A DNA stretch of 64,000 nt from CAIKLP01 sp965279595 (GCA_965279595.1 OZ257246.1:1364001-1428000), one strand, 5' to 3'; shown: positions 47,996-57,465, numbered from the stretch's first letter. Made by a program: numbers and translations. Notes: generated by a model not told the origin, from the letters alone.

Positions 47996-49504
47996 TTATG
48001 CGTTTGCTTCAGCTAATAATTTCTTACCTTTTTCCATCGCTTCATCAATTGTACCAACTAAGTTGAATGCCATTTCTGGATATTCATCAACTTCGCCATT
48101 CATTATCATATTGAATCCTTTGATAGTTTCTTTGATATCAACTAATACACCTTTTAATCCTGTAAATTGTTCAGCTACATGGAATGGTTGAGATAAAAAT
48201 CTTTGAACTCTTCTTGCTCTTGAAACAATTAATTTATCTTCTTCTGATAATTCATCCATACCTAAAATTGCGATAATATCTTGCAATTCTTTGTATCTCT
48301 GTAAGATCATTTTAACTCTTTGTGCACAACCATAGTGTTCATCACCGATCACTTCAGGGGATAAAATTCTTGATGTTGAATCTAATGGATCCACTGCAGG
48401 ATAAATACCTAATTCAGCAATTTTTCTACTTAATACTGTTGTTGCGTCCAAATGGGCAAATGTAGTAGCTGGTGCTGGATCGGTTAAGTCATCCGCAGGT
48501 ACGTATACTGCCTGCACCGAAGTAATTGAACCTCTCTTTGTTGAAGTAATTCTTTCTTGCATCATTCCCATTTCAGTTGCCAATGTTGGTTGGTAACCTA
48601 CTGCTGAAGGCATACGTCCTAATAAAGCAGATACTTCTGAACCAGCTTGTGTAAAACGGAAAATATTATCAATAAAGAATAAAATATCTTTTCCACCTGA
48701 ATTTTCATCACCATCACGGAAATATTCTGCAACAGTTAATCCTGATAAAGCCACACGAGCACGAGCTCCAGGAGGCTCATTCATTTGTCCGAAAACAAAG
48801 GTAGCTTTAGATTCTTTTAATGCATTTTTATCAACTTTAGATAAATCCCAATCACCTTTTTCCATTGAATGTTTGAAATCCTCACCATAACGAATGATGT
48901 TTGCTTCAATCATCTCTCTTAATAAATCATTTCCTTCACGTGTACGTTCACCTACTCCTGCAAATACGGATAAACCATCATATGCTTTTGCAATATTATT
49001 AATCAGTTCCTGAATTAATACTGTTTTACCTACTCCGGCTCCACCAAACAATCCAATTTTACCACCTTTTGCATAAGGTTCTAACAAGTCAATAACTTTG
49101 ATACCTGTAAATAAAATTTCAGTTTCTGTTGATAAATCTTCAAAACGAGGAGGTTTGTTATGAATGGCTCTTCCGTTTTCAGAAGAAACTTCTTCCATAC
49201 CATCAATTGCTTCACCAACAACATTAAATAATCTTCCTTTAATTGCATCTCCAATTGGCATTTTAATAGGGGCAGCTGTATCAATTACATCCATTCCACG
49301 TACTAAACCATCAGTTGAATCCATTGCAATAGTACGAACACGGTCTTCACCTAAATGTTGTTGACATTCAAGTACAATTTTTTGACCATTGTGTTTCATT
49401 ACATACAAGGCATCTAAAATGTTAGGTAACTTAGCGTTCTCAGCTGCAAAACTTACGTCGACAACCGGACCGATAATCTGAGCAATTTTCCCAATATTTG
49501 GCAT
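47996..49504 (-). CDS. atpD: F1F0-ATP synthase beta subunit
   Basis: This 502-aa catalytic subunit has the P-loop GGAGVGKT (154-161), GERTREGNDLLREM and the ATP synthase signature PAVDPLDSTS. It also has the Bacteroidota insertion around residues 206-225 (GEDFKHSMEKGDWDLSKVDK). It makes ATP in F1 from the proton or sodium gradient. In this phylum atpD-atpC is separated from the other atp genes, as here. The promoter (minus strand) is TTTG at 49590-49587 and TAACTTTG at 49568-49561, spacer 18. Confidence 0.97.
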   Translation of the reverse strand: MPNIGKIAQIIGPVVDVSFAAENAKLPNILDALYVMKHNGQKIVLECQQHLGEDRVRTIAMDSTDGLVRGMDVIDTAAPIKMPIGDAIKGRLFNVVGEAIDGMEEVSSENGRAIHNKPPRFEDLSTETEILFTGIKVIDLLEPYAKGGKIGLFGGAGVGKTVLIQELINNIAKAYDGLSVFAGVGERTREGNDLLREMIEANIIRYGEDFKHSMEKGDWDLSKVDKNALKESKATFVFGQMNEPPGARARVALSGLTVAEYFRDGDENSGGKDILFFIDNIFRFTQAGSEVSALLGRMPSAVGYQPTLATEMGMMQERITSTKRGSITSVQAVYVPADDLTDPAPATTFAHLDATTVLSRKIAELGIYPAVDPLDSTSRILSPEVIGDEHYGCAQRVKMILQRYKELQDIIAILGMDELSEEDKLIVSRARRVQRFLSQPFHVAEQFTGLKGVLVDIKETIKGFNMIMNGEVDEYPEMAFNLVGTIDEAMEKGKKLLAEANA

Positions 49505-49560
49505 ATTTCTTTGTTTTTTCGTTAAAAATGTTCCTTAAAAAGGATTTTTTTTTAGTGCTG

Positions 49561-49590
49561 CAAAGTTAACTTTTATAACCTAATTTCAAA
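49561..49590 (-). promoter_or_regulatory. atpD promoter
   Basis: On the minus strand TTTG (49590-49587) and TAACTTTG (49568-49561) are separated by 18 bp. The start of transcription would fall near 49554, 50 nt before the atpD ATG. Confidence 0.65.
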
Positions 49591-49729
49591 CCTTTTGAAG
49601 AAATTATTTATCAATATTTAATGGCTTAAAATTCAATAAAAAAAGGATGCTAAAAGAGAATAATTTGTAATTAATAATTAAATTCATTTAATTATTAATT
49701 GCTTGAATATCAGTTATTTAAGAAAGGAA

Positions 49730-50143
49730 TTAATATTCCTTATTCCAACTTGGCAGTTTCTGATATTTATCATAAAATCTTTGCATCAATTCAGATTCAA
49801 TTGCTTTTGGAATTTTCTTAGATTCCATATCGAAGGTTACCATCCATTCAAATCGATAGCTTTCTAAATGCTCAGATTTTAATTTATGCTTAAGAAAATG
49901 CTCGCGGTCACTTCCATCTCTTCGCACTAAAATTCTTTGTTTAAGAAGATTAGAACCAAAACCTCCACTTTGACTCATTGCACCAGAACTTCCTATGAAT
50001 TTAATTTCTTCATGCTGGTTTTCTATTGCGATAATTATAAATACACCAGGCTTATTGGGTGCATTGGAAGCAATTGCCAATTTATCATTTGGATTATATT
50101 TAAAGAAGCCTTTTTCAAAAAGATCAGGGTAATTGTCTAGCAT
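49730..50143 (-). CDS. small protein resembling a GIY-YIG nuclease domain
   Basis: This 137-aa protein is not certain to be an enzyme. Residues 33-35 GVF and 49-51 FIG occupy the places of the GIY and YIG motifs (PGVFIIIAIENQHEEIKFIGSSG). Arg70 could be the conserved catalytic Arg, and Glu116 (KAIESELMQRF) the metal-binding Glu. The end PSWNKEY is also seen in related Bacteroidota proteins as far as I recall. The motifs are altered (GVF, FIG), so activity may be retained or lost. It is monocistronic, divergent from dnaE by about 165 bp and downstream of atpD by about 225 bp. Function unknown. Confidence 0.6.
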   Translation of the reverse strand: MLDNYPDLFEKGFFKYNPNDKLAIASNAPNKPGVFIIIAIENQHEEIKFIGSSGAMSQSGGFGSNLLKQRILVRRDGSDREHFLKHKLKSEHLESYRFEWMVTFDMESKKIPKAIESELMQRFYDKYQKLPSWNKEY

Positions 50144-50310
50144 ATTGATTGATTTGGGGTTTCCAAAATTAATGATATTAAATAGCTAATTAAAATACCT
50201 GTTCTCAAAAATAAAGTACTGCAAATCAACTTCTAATAAATTGTTGAAAAATTGAACACTATACGCGTAGTCATTATCCTTAACTTTGAATGAAGTTCTT
50301 AATTAAAAAT

Positions 50311-53300
50311 ATGCTTGATTTTTCGCATTTACATGTACATACCCAATTCTCCTTATTGGATGGGGCTGCAGATGTAAAAAAATTATATAAAAAAGCCGCA
50401 GCAGATGGTATGAAAGCCATTGCAATTACTGACCATGGAAACATGTTTGGTGTATTTAAATTTGTTGCGGAAGCAGCAAAACATAATATTAAACCAATAG
50501 TCGGTTGTGAGTTTTATGTAGTTGAAGATCGTCACAAAAAACAATTTACGAAAGATGATAAAGATCAAAGGTTTCATCAGCTTTTCTTAGCAAAAAATGC
50601 ACAAGGTTATCAGAATTTATTAAAGTTATGTTCTTTAGGATATATAGATGGTTTATATGGTAAGTATCCAAGAATTGATAAAGAATTAATTTTAAAATAT
50701 CATGAAGGACTTATAGCTACTACTTGTTGCATTGGAGCAATAGTTCCAAAAGCAATTTTAAGAAAAGGAGAAGAAGAAGCAGAAAAGGAATTCAAATGGT
50801 GGTTGGATATTTTTGGTGAAGACTATTATGTCGAATTGCAAAGACATAAAATGGAAGAGCAAGAAAAAGTCAACAAAGTTTTGCTTGGTTTTTCGAAGAA
50901 GTATAATGTGAAAGTAATTGCATCTAATGATTCTCATTATGTGGATCAAAAGGATTCCAATGCTCATGATATTTTGTTATGTATCAATACTGGTGAGAAG
51001 CAAAGCACACCTACTATGAAAGAATTTTCTGATGATGATACTTTCATTAAAGGAAGAAGGTTTGCATTTTTTAACGACCAATTTTATTTTAAAACACAAA
51101 AGGAAATGAATGAATTGTTTCAGGATATTCCTGAAGCAATTGACAATACCAATGAAATAGTTTCCAAAATTGAAACGTTGAAATTGAAGCAAGATATTTT
51201 ATTGCCGAATTTTCAAATACCCATAACTTTTACTTCTCAAGATGAATATCTAAGGCACTTGACTTTTACAGGTGCCAAAGAACGCTATCAAGATTTGAGT
51301 CAAGAAATAGAAGAAAGATTAAACTTTGAGCTGCATACAATTCAGACAATGGGATTTGCAGGGTATTTTTTAATTGTATCAGATTTTATAAAAGCTGGAA
51401 GAGACATTGGTGTTTTTGTTGGGCCTGGAAGAGGCTCTGCAGCTGGATCTGCCGTTGCTTATTGTATTGGTATTACTAATATTGATCCTATTAAATACAA
51501 TTTACTTTTTGAACGTTTTTTAAATCCTGATCGTAAATCAATGCCCGATATTGATACTGATTTTGATGATGAAGGTAGACAGAAAGTTATTGATTATGTA
51601 GTTGATAAATACGGCAGAAATCAAGTGGCACAAATTGTAACATATGGTACAATGGCTGCAAAAATGAGTATCAAAGATGTAGCTAGAGTAATGGACTTGC
51701 CTCTAGCGGATTCAAATGCTTTAGCAAAATTAGTTCCTGATAAACCAGGTACAGAATTAAATAGAGTAATGCTTGCGCCAATTGACGGCGAAGGAGGTTT
51801 AAAAGACAAAGAAGGATATGGTCCTGAAGACCTTGATAATATTAAATTATTAAGAGAAATTCATAAGGGAAATGATTTAAAATCGAGTGTGTTAAAAGAG
51901 GCTCTGATTTTAGAAGGTTCTGTGAGAGGAACAGGAATACATGCTGCTGGAATTATCATTGCACCAAAAGATTTAACGGAAATTATTCCTGTAGCAACTT
52001 CGAAAGAAACAGATCTTTTAATTACACAGTATGATGGTAAAGTAATTGAAGATGCAGGTGTAATTAAAATGGACTTTTTAGGTTTAAAAACATTAACCAT
52101 CATTCGTGATGCACTTGAAATGATTAAAATCAATAAAGGTGTAATTATTGATATTGATAAAATTCCATTAGATGATGCAAAAACTTTAGAACTATATCAA
52201 AGAGGAGATACTAATGGTACTTTTCAATTTGAATCGCCAGGTATGATGAAGCATCTGATAGATTTAAAACCAGATAAATTTGAAGACCTAATTGCCATGA
52301 ATGCCTTGTATAGACCCGGGCCTATTCAATATATCCCAAAATTTATTGCAAGAAAAAATGGTAGAGAACAAGTAAGTTATGATTTGCCTGTGATGGAAGA
52401 ATTTCTAAGTGATACTTATGGAATCACAGTTTACCAAGAGCAAGTGATGTTGCTTTCTCAAAAAATTGCTGGATTTACTAAGGGTCAAGCAGACACTTTG
52501 CGAAAAGCAATGGGAAAAAAAGATAGACAAACTTTAAATGGGCTGAAAGATGCATTTATTGTTGGAGCAAAAGAAAAAGGGCATGAAGAAAAAGTATTAG
52601 AAAAAGTATGGACAGATTGGGAAGCTTTTGCATCTTATGCTTTTAATAAATCACATTCAACTTGTTATGCATTTGTTGCGTTTCAAACTGCTTATTTAAA
52701 AGCTCATTATCCAGCTGAATATATGTCATCTGTATTAACACATAACTTAAGTAATATTGATAAAATTACTTTTTTTATGGAAGAGGCAAGAAGAATGAAA
52801 ATATCAGTCTTGGGACCAGATGTGAATGAAAGTTTATATCCCTTTTCAGTAAATGATAAAGGTCAAATTAGATTTGGATTAGGTGCAGTTAAAGGTGTTG
52901 GGGAAGCAGCTGTTCAATCTATAATTGAAGAAAGAAACCTTAACGGAAAATTCAGTTCAGTTTTTGATTTAGTAAGAAGAATTAATTTAAGAACTGCAAA
53001 TAAAAAAACTTTCGAATCATTAGCACAAGCAGGTGCTTTCGATTCATTTCAAGTAAATCGTGCGGCATATTTTCATATTGATAAAAACGAAACAAATACT
53101 TTTTTAGAAAAGCTAATTCGATTTGGTTCTAATTTTCAAGAAAGTTTAAATGCATCTCAGTCTTCCTTATTTGGTGCTGGTACTGCAGCACACATTCCTG
53201 AACCCAAAATTCCTTTTTGCGAAGATTGGGGGTTTTTACAAAGATTAAGATTTGAAAAAGATGTTGTTGGTTTTTATATTTCTGGACATCCATTAGATGA

Positions 53301-53994
53301 GTATCGATTTGAACTAGATAATTTTTGTTCAGCTACTATTGCGGATTTAAAAATGGTACAGAAATTTGCTGGAAATGCAAATTCATTTATCAATAATAAG
53401 TCTGCAGAAAATGACCAAGAAGAGGGAATGTCGTTACAAGAAAGTGATATTGATCGCTTTGATAAAATAAAAAATAGAGAATTGGCTATAGCTGGTATGA
53501 TCACAGCTGCCTCCCATAGAACAACTAAAACGGGAAAGCCTTATGGAACTTTTCAAATTGAAGATTATAAAGAGAGTCATGAATTAGCCCTTTTTGGAGA
53601 AGATTACATTAAATTCAAACAATTTATCACTGAAGGATATTTTATATATTTAAAAGGAAAGATTCAAGAAAGATATGGCCGTAAAGGTGAATGGGAATTT
53701 AAAGTAAATTTTATGCAATTATTGCCTGAGGTTCGCGACAAAATGGCTAAGAATATGACTATCTTCATTTATCTCAGTGATTTAAATCAACAAGTAGTTA
53801 ATAGTATTGTTGAGTTGGTAGAACAAAACAATCAATTAGATGTGCCTAGAAATTGTTCTTTAAAAATAAATGTCGTGGATACAGAGGAAGGATTAACCGT
53901 TGAAATGCCAAGTAGAAAATGGAAAATTAACCCTACAAATGAATTTATGAAAAGGGTGGAAGAGTTGAATGGGGTAAATTTTAGATTAAATTAG
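50311..53994 (+). CDS. dnaE: DNA polymerase III alpha subunit
   Basis: This replicative polymerase of about 1227 aa has an N-terminal PHP domain (FSHLHVHTQFSLLDGAAD; DHGNMFG; HQLFLAKN). The Pol3 palm/catalytic core shows GPGRGSAAGS and PDIDTDFDDEGR with the catalytic Asp residues. The helix-hairpin-helix region (GLGAVKGVGEAAV) and a C-terminal OB-fold region (GMITAASHRTTKTGKPYGTF) follow. It is of DnaE1 type by length. I preferred the ATG at 50311 over 50290: the PHP domain begins at once, and a TAACTTTG box at 50281-50288 would place the start of transcription after 50290. It forms the core of the replisome with dnaN and others not in this window. Confidence 0.95.
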   Translation: MLDFSHLHVHTQFSLLDGAADVKKLYKKAAADGMKAIAITDHGNMFGVFKFVAEAAKHNIKPIVGCEFYVVEDRHKKQFTKDDKDQRFHQLFLAKNAQGYQNLLKLCSLGYIDGLYGKYPRIDKELILKYHEGLIATTCCIGAIVPKAILRKGEEEAEKEFKWWLDIFGEDYYVELQRHKMEEQEKVNKVLLGFSKKYNVKVIASNDSHYVDQKDSNAHDILLCINTGEKQSTPTMKEFSDDDTFIKGRRFAFFNDQFYFKTQKEMNELFQDIPEAIDNTNEIVSKIETLKLKQDILLPNFQIPITFTSQDEYLRHLTFTGAKERYQDLSQEIEERLNFELHTIQTMGFAGYFLIVSDFIKAGRDIGVFVGPGRGSAAGSAVAYCIGITNIDPIKYNLLFERFLNPDRKSMPDIDTDFDDEGRQKVIDYVVDKYGRNQVAQIVTYGTMAAKMSIKDVARVMDLPLADSNALAKLVPDKPGTELNRVMLAPIDGEGGLKDKEGYGPEDLDNIKLLREIHKGNDLKSSVLKEALILEGSVRGTGIHAAGIIIAPKDLTEIIPVATSKETDLLITQYDGKVIEDAGVIKMDFLGLKTLTIIRDALEMIKINKGVIIDIDKIPLDDAKTLELYQRGDTNGTFQFESPGMMKHLIDLKPDKFEDLIAMNALYRPGPIQYIPKFIARKNGREQVSYDLPVMEEFLSDTYGITVYQEQVMLLSQKIAGFTKGQADTLRKAMGKKDRQTLNGLKDAFIVGAKEKGHEEKVLEKVWTDWEAFASYAFNKSHSTCYAFVAFQTAYLKAHYPAEYMSSVLTHNLSNIDKITFFMEEARRMKISVLGPDVNESLYPFSVNDKGQIRFGLGAVKGVGEAAVQSIIEERNLNGKFSSVFDLVRRINLRTANKKTFESLAQAGAFDSFQVNRAAYFHIDKNETNTFLEKLIRFGSNFQESLNASQSSLFGAGTAAHIPEPKIPFCEDWGFLQRLRFEKDVVGFYISGHPLDEYRFELDNFCSATIADLKMVQKFAGNANSFINNKSAENDQEEGMSLQESDIDRFDKIKNRELAIAGMITAASHRTTKTGKPYGTFQIEDYKESHELALFGEDYIKFKQFITEGYFIYLKGKIQERYGRKGEWEFKVNFMQLLPEVRDKMAKNMTIFIYLSDLNQQVVNSIVELVEQNNQLDVPRNCSLKINVVDTEEGLTVEMPSRKWKINPTNEFMKRVEELNGVNFRLN

Positions 53995-54078
53995 TGCCAG
54001 CTTGTCACAAATATTAACTTGGCAAACAAATTGTAATTAAATAACTATTATAAATTAAACAATTAAAAATACATAATC

Positions 54079-54399
54079 ATGGCATTAGAATTAACAGATG
54101 CAAACTTTGACGAATTAGTCTTAAAATCTGATAAACCAGTACTTGTAGATTTTTGGGCAGAATGGTGTGGGCCTTGCAGAATGGTGGGACCAGTAGTTGA
54201 AGAATTAGCTAAAGAATACGAAGGGAAAGCAGTTATTGGAAAAGTAAATGTGGACAACAACCCTGGTATATCAATGAAATTTGGAATTAGAAATATTCCA
54301 GCATTGTTATATTTCAAAAATGGAGAAATTGTTGATAAGCAAATTGGGGCAGTTCCAAAAAACATATTAGCCCAAAAATTAGAAGCTCAATTAGCTTAA
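54079..54399 (+). CDS. trxA: thioredoxin
   Basis: This 106-aa single-domain thioredoxin has the redox motif WCGPC (Cys30 and Cys33), the cis-proline loop RNIPALLYF and the buried Asp24 in VDFWAEWC. It reduces disulfides in cytoplasmic proteins and is recycled by thioredoxin reductase. There is no signal peptide, so it is cytoplasmic. It lies 84 bp downstream of dnaE on the same strand and is closed by a terminator. A separate promoter is probable but not clear. Confidence 0.96.
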   Translation: MALELTDANFDELVLKSDKPVLVDFWAEWCGPCRMVGPVVEELAKEYEGKAVIGKVNVDNNPGISMKFGIRNIPALLYFKNGEIVDKQIGAVPKNILAQKLEAQLA

Positions 54400-54419
54400 T
54401 AAAATTATGTTAACATTTG

Positions 54420-54452
54420 AAGCGATGTGTATATTTTACACATCGCTTTTTT
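54420..54452. terminator. rho-independent terminator (trxA), bidirectional
   Basis: AAGCGATGTGTA (54420-54431) pairs with TACACATCGCTT (54437-54448) around a 5-nt loop and is followed by TTTT. It also lies right at the end of the convergent permease gene. Confidence 0.92.
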
Positions 54453-55230
54453 ATTTAATACTTTTCTTTTTCATTAATATATAGGATATAATAACAACTA
54501 CCACAGATCCAATTGAACCTGCAATAATATCCTTAGTGAAAAAATCCACAGAGAAATTACTGTTTTTCCCAAATAAATTATTGACTGCATGCATCGGTTG
54601 TGAATGAGGAAGCAGATATGAGTAATCCCATTGATATAAAATAATACTGACAATGGTAAGAGCCAGCCCCATACCCATTGATTTCATAAAATCACTCCAA
54701 AGAATGCTAAGTAAAAACTGGAAACTTAATAGGAACAAACTTCCAATTCCTAGTTTAATAAAAATTGAAAGAATAGTTAATTCTAAATTGTAATTCTGAA
54801 ATTTTAATTCTGGATTGGTAATGCCTAATAGGTATCCAACACTTATTGTTCCAAGAAAAAATGTTATTATAAATATAACAAATACTAAAATTGTAAAAAT
54901 GTATTTGCTAAAAAATATCATTCTTCCAGAAATAGGCAATGAAAATAAATTTTTCCAAGTGTCTGCCTTATGTTCTAAATAATTTATGGAATAAGTGAGG
55001 AATATTAAATACATTGGAAGTATTAATGTACCCATTATACTTAGTTCAATGCTTAATAATTGCAACCAAAGGTTGGGGGTATTGAGTTTTAAAAAGTCGT
55101 TTGATTTTAAAAAAAATATCAAATAAATAAGTGTGCAAATTATTATTGGTAAAATAATTGCGCCTCTAAAAGCCAATGTTCGCTTGCTTTTTAAATATTC
55201 TGCCTGTAAGAGGGGAATTAATCTTTTCAT
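54451..55230 (-). CDS. ABC-2 type transporter permease
   Basis: This 259-aa protein has six hydrophobic segments (GAIILPIIICTLIYLIFFL; LLSIELSIMGTLILPMYLIFLTY; YIFTILVFVIFIITFFLGTIS; LGIGSLFLLSFQFLLSILW; GMGLALTIVSIILYQW; GSIGSVVVVIISYILM) and a cytoplasmic N-terminus. It fits the lantibiotic/bacitracin exporter permease type that pairs with the adjacent ATPase (BcrB-like), and it lies 2 bp after it. With the 30-aa peptide gene it forms a three-gene operon. It divides from the two-component genes by about 200 bp. Substrate is unknown; self-protection against peptides is a known role of the type. Confidence 0.82.
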   Translation of the reverse strand: MKRLIPLLQAEYLKSKRTLAFRGAIILPIIICTLIYLIFFLKSNDFLKLNTPNLWLQLLSIELSIMGTLILPMYLIFLTYSINYLEHKADTWKNLFSLPISGRMIFFSKYIFTILVFVIFIITFFLGTISVGYLLGITNPELKFQNYNLELTILSIFIKLGIGSLFLLSFQFLLSILWSDFMKSMGMGLALTIVSIILYQWDYSYLLPHSQPMHAVNNLFGKNSNFSVDFFTKDIIAGSIGSVVVVIISYILMKKKSIK

Positions 55231-55232
55231 TT

Positions 55233-56126
55233 CTATTTTGTTAAGTCGAAAAACAGTTCTTCTAAATTGTTTTCTTGAAAATAAATCTCATCTACTGAAA
55301 TTTGATTATCCACTAATATTTTATTTATGAATGCTGAATTCATATTATTTAATTTATTGATGATGATATTATTTTGTTCTAAAATATATCCAATGTGATT
55401 TTCATCAAGAATAACTTTACAAGCATCAATTTCAGATGTGTTGATAATTAAATTTTTTTCTGATTTTATTTTTAATTCTTGTAAAGTGCCTTGATAGACT
55501 AAATTGCCTTGGTGAAGTATTCCTATATGAGTAGCAAATTTTTCTATTTCAGCTAATAGATGACTAGAGATAAAAATAGTTTTCCCTTGCAATCGCAAGT
55601 TTTGAATTAAAGCCCTTATTTCACTAATGCCATTTGGGTCTAAACCATTGGTTGGTTCATCAAGTATTAATAACTCTGGATTAGAAAGTAGGGCCAAACC
55701 AATCCCTAATCTTTGTTTCATTCCTTGTGAATATTCACCTGCTTTTTTGTTCGCTGCGTAAAGTAAGTTTACAGTGCTTAAAATTTCTTCTATTTTATCT
55801 TTGGAAATATTTAATATGGTAGCTTTTAATTTTAAATTTTCATATCCAGTTAAATGAGCATAAATACCAGGTTGTTCAATTAGTGCCCCTGTTTTTTCTA
55901 AAACTGCAATTCTATTTTTTTGAAGTTCAATACCCAAAACTTTAATTTGACCAATGGGAGCTTTTAATAAATTTAAAAGCAATTTAATTGTAGTTGTTTT
56001 GCCTGCTCCATTATGACCAAGAAAGCCATATATGGCACCTTTTGGAACTCTTAAACTAATTCCCTTTAACACCATTTCATTTTGGTATTTCCATTTTAAA
56101 TGGTTTGTTTCAATTGCAAATTCCAT
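55233..56126 (-). CDS. ABC transporter ATP-binding protein (BcrA-like)
   Basis: This 297-aa ATPase has Walker A GHNGAGKTTT, the signature YSQGMKQRLG, Walker B LLILDEPTNGLDP and the switch ISSHLL. The C-terminal extension of about 80 residues after the ATPase core matches the BcrA/NatA group, which pairs with ABC-2 permeases. It is 2 bp from the permease and 4 bp downstream of the small peptide gene. Export of peptides or immunity to them is expected for the group; the substrate is not shown. Confidence 0.92.
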   Translation of the reverse strand: MEFAIETNHLKWKYQNEMVLKGISLRVPKGAIYGFLGHNGAGKTTTIKLLLNLLKAPIGQIKVLGIELQKNRIAVLEKTGALIEQPGIYAHLTGYENLKLKATILNISKDKIEEILSTVNLLYAANKKAGEYSQGMKQRLGIGLALLSNPELLILDEPTNGLDPNGISEIRALIQNLRLQGKTIFISSHLLAEIEKFATHIGILHQGNLVYQGTLQELKIKSEKNLIINTSEIDACKVILDENHIGYILEQNNIIINKLNNMNSAFINKILVDNQISVDEIYFQENNLEELFFDLTK

Positions 56127-56130
56127 TTTC

Positions 56131-56223
56131 TTAAAGTAAAGCTGATGTTCCTCTAATAATTATTGTCAAACTTGCTATTAGCGCAATTCCTAAAGCTACT
56201 AAGGTTATGTTAAACTTATTCAT
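56131..56223 (-). CDS. 30-aa single-pass membrane peptide upstream of the ABC exporter
   Basis: An ATG at 56223 opens a 30-codon frame, stop at 56131-56133. The peptide begins MNKFNITLVA and consists of one hydrophobic helix (LVALGIALIASLTIIIR), ending GTSALL. It is 4 bp from the ABC ATPase start, so it is translationally linked. It could be a short membrane regulator or structural subunit of the exporter. No leader/core features of a bacteriocin (double-glycine, Cys, Ser/Thr repeats) are seen. The gene is proposed from spacing, composition and a clean start; no homology is claimed. Confidence 0.55.
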   Translation of the reverse strand: MNKFNITLVALGIALIASLTIIIRGTSALL

Positions 56224-56346
56224 CTTGTTGTTTTTTCTTCAAATGTCACATGATTTAATTGAAGATTCAACACTTTTAGACTAAGCTAATATTTAGCAAG
56301 ATAAAGTGGGTTTTTGGTCGATGAATGATTGTTTATAATAGAATTG

Positions 56347-56376
56347 AATTCGTCGGTCAGAAATGGCAATTCGTCG
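56347..56376 (+). promoter_or_regulatory. direct repeat AATTCGTCG x2, candidate LytTR binding site
   Basis: AATTCGTCG at 56347-56355 and again at 56368-56376, so the copies start 21 bp apart (two helical turns). LytTR regulators bind paired direct repeats of about 9 bp with this phasing. The second copy ends 8 bp before the expected -33 position of the promoter below, as for an activator site. Confidence 0.65.
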
Positions 56377-56405
56377 AAAAATAGTATGAATAGGTTTTTA
56401 ACAAT

Positions 56406-56413
56406 TAAATTTG
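56406..56413 (+). promoter_or_regulatory. -7 box of the two-component operon promoter
   Basis: TAAATTTG is a perfect TAnnTTTG. No TTTG is found about 19 bp upstream (the sequence there is AGTATG), so the promoter probably needs an activator, which fits the direct repeat just upstream. The start of transcription near 56420 gives a leader of 14 nt to the ATG at 56434. Confidence 0.6.
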
Positions 56414-56433
56414 AAAGGATATTAGCATTTCAA

Positions 56434-57465
56434 ATGAACAAGTATTTAAAGGTTTTAATTCATTTAATTGTTTGGTCAATACCATTAGGGTTGTTATTCT
56501 TATCAGGCTTTCAAGCAGTATTTGCCCAAGATCCTATTAATGCAAAAAAAATATTATTTGTACAATTCGGGATTTATGGAGTAATAAATATTTCTTTGTT
56601 TTATTTTAATTTGTTAATTCTGGTACCTTATACTTTCGGTAGAAAGAAGTATTTGCTATACTTTATTTCAAGCATTGGCACAATTTTTATTTTCTGGGTG
56701 ATCAAATACTTAATTGCAATCAGTTTTAAAGATTTTATTTTAATGGTTGGACCAGGGCATCGTCAAATTCAAAAGTCGGTTTTGCAATATGCCATATCAA
56801 CAATTTTTGTTTCAGGATTGATGTTGTTTTTTAGTATGGTATATTATTTGGTAAAGGATTGGTTTTTGAATGATAAAATAAAACGCGAATTAGAAAATCA
56901 AACATTAACAGCTGAATTGGCATTTTTGAAATCGCAAATTAATCCTCATTTTTTATTCAACTCATTAAATAATATTTATTCTTTAGTAATTAGTAATTCT
57001 GAAAAAGCTGCAGAATCTATCCAAAAGTTATCAGAACTTATGAGATATATGTTGCAGGAAAACAAAGACAATAGAACTGATTTATCTATAGAAATAAATT
57101 ATTTGAATAATTATATGGAAATGCAAAAGCTCAGAATGGCTAAACCAGATAATATCCAAATGACCATATCTGGTAAATGTGAAGGAAAGCGAGTAATGCC
57201 GCTGTTGTTAATTTCATTTGTTGAAAATGCCTTTAAGCATGGTGATTTTTCAGAACCTATCATACTTAATTTAAATATTGAAGAAACTAAGTTGATTTTT
57301 AAATTGTCAAATAAGAAAAATTTGAGGAATAAAGATACCAGCAGTGGCATTGGGTTGAAGAATATAAAGAGAAGACTAGATTTATTATATGCTAGTAAAT
57401 ATTTTTTGGATATTGTAGAAAATGATGGGAATTATGAGGTTAATTTAGAATTAGAATTGTTATGA
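56434..57465 (+). CDS. sensor histidine kinase of the LytS/YehU type
   Basis: This protein of 343 aa (with the preferred start) has about four membrane helices in the first 145 residues (LKVLIHLIVWSIPLGLLFLSGF; YGVINISLFYFNLLILV; YLLYFISSIGTIFIFWVI; ISTIFVSGLMLFFSMVYYLV). The His_kinase domain shows LKSQINPHFLFNSLNNI with the phospho-acceptor His172, and the ATPase has NAFKHG and SGIGLKNIKRRL. No periplasmic sensor domain is present, so it probably senses within the membrane. ATG 56386 is an alternative, giving 359 aa, but it lies before the -7 box. It overlaps the response regulator gene by 4 bp. Confidence 0.9.
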   Translation: MNKYLKVLIHLIVWSIPLGLLFLSGFQAVFAQDPINAKKILFVQFGIYGVINISLFYFNLLILVPYTFGRKKYLLYFISSIGTIFIFWVIKYLIAISFKDFILMVGPGHRQIQKSVLQYAISTIFVSGLMLFFSMVYYLVKDWFLNDKIKRELENQTLTAELAFLKSQINPHFLFNSLNNIYSLVISNSEKAAESIQKLSELMRYMLQENKDNRTDLSIEINYLNNYMEMQKLRMAKPDNIQMTISGKCEGKRVMPLLLISFVENAFKHGDFSEPIILNLNIEETKLIFKLSNKKNLRNKDTSSGIGLKNIKRRLDLLYASKYFLDIVENDGNYEVNLELELL

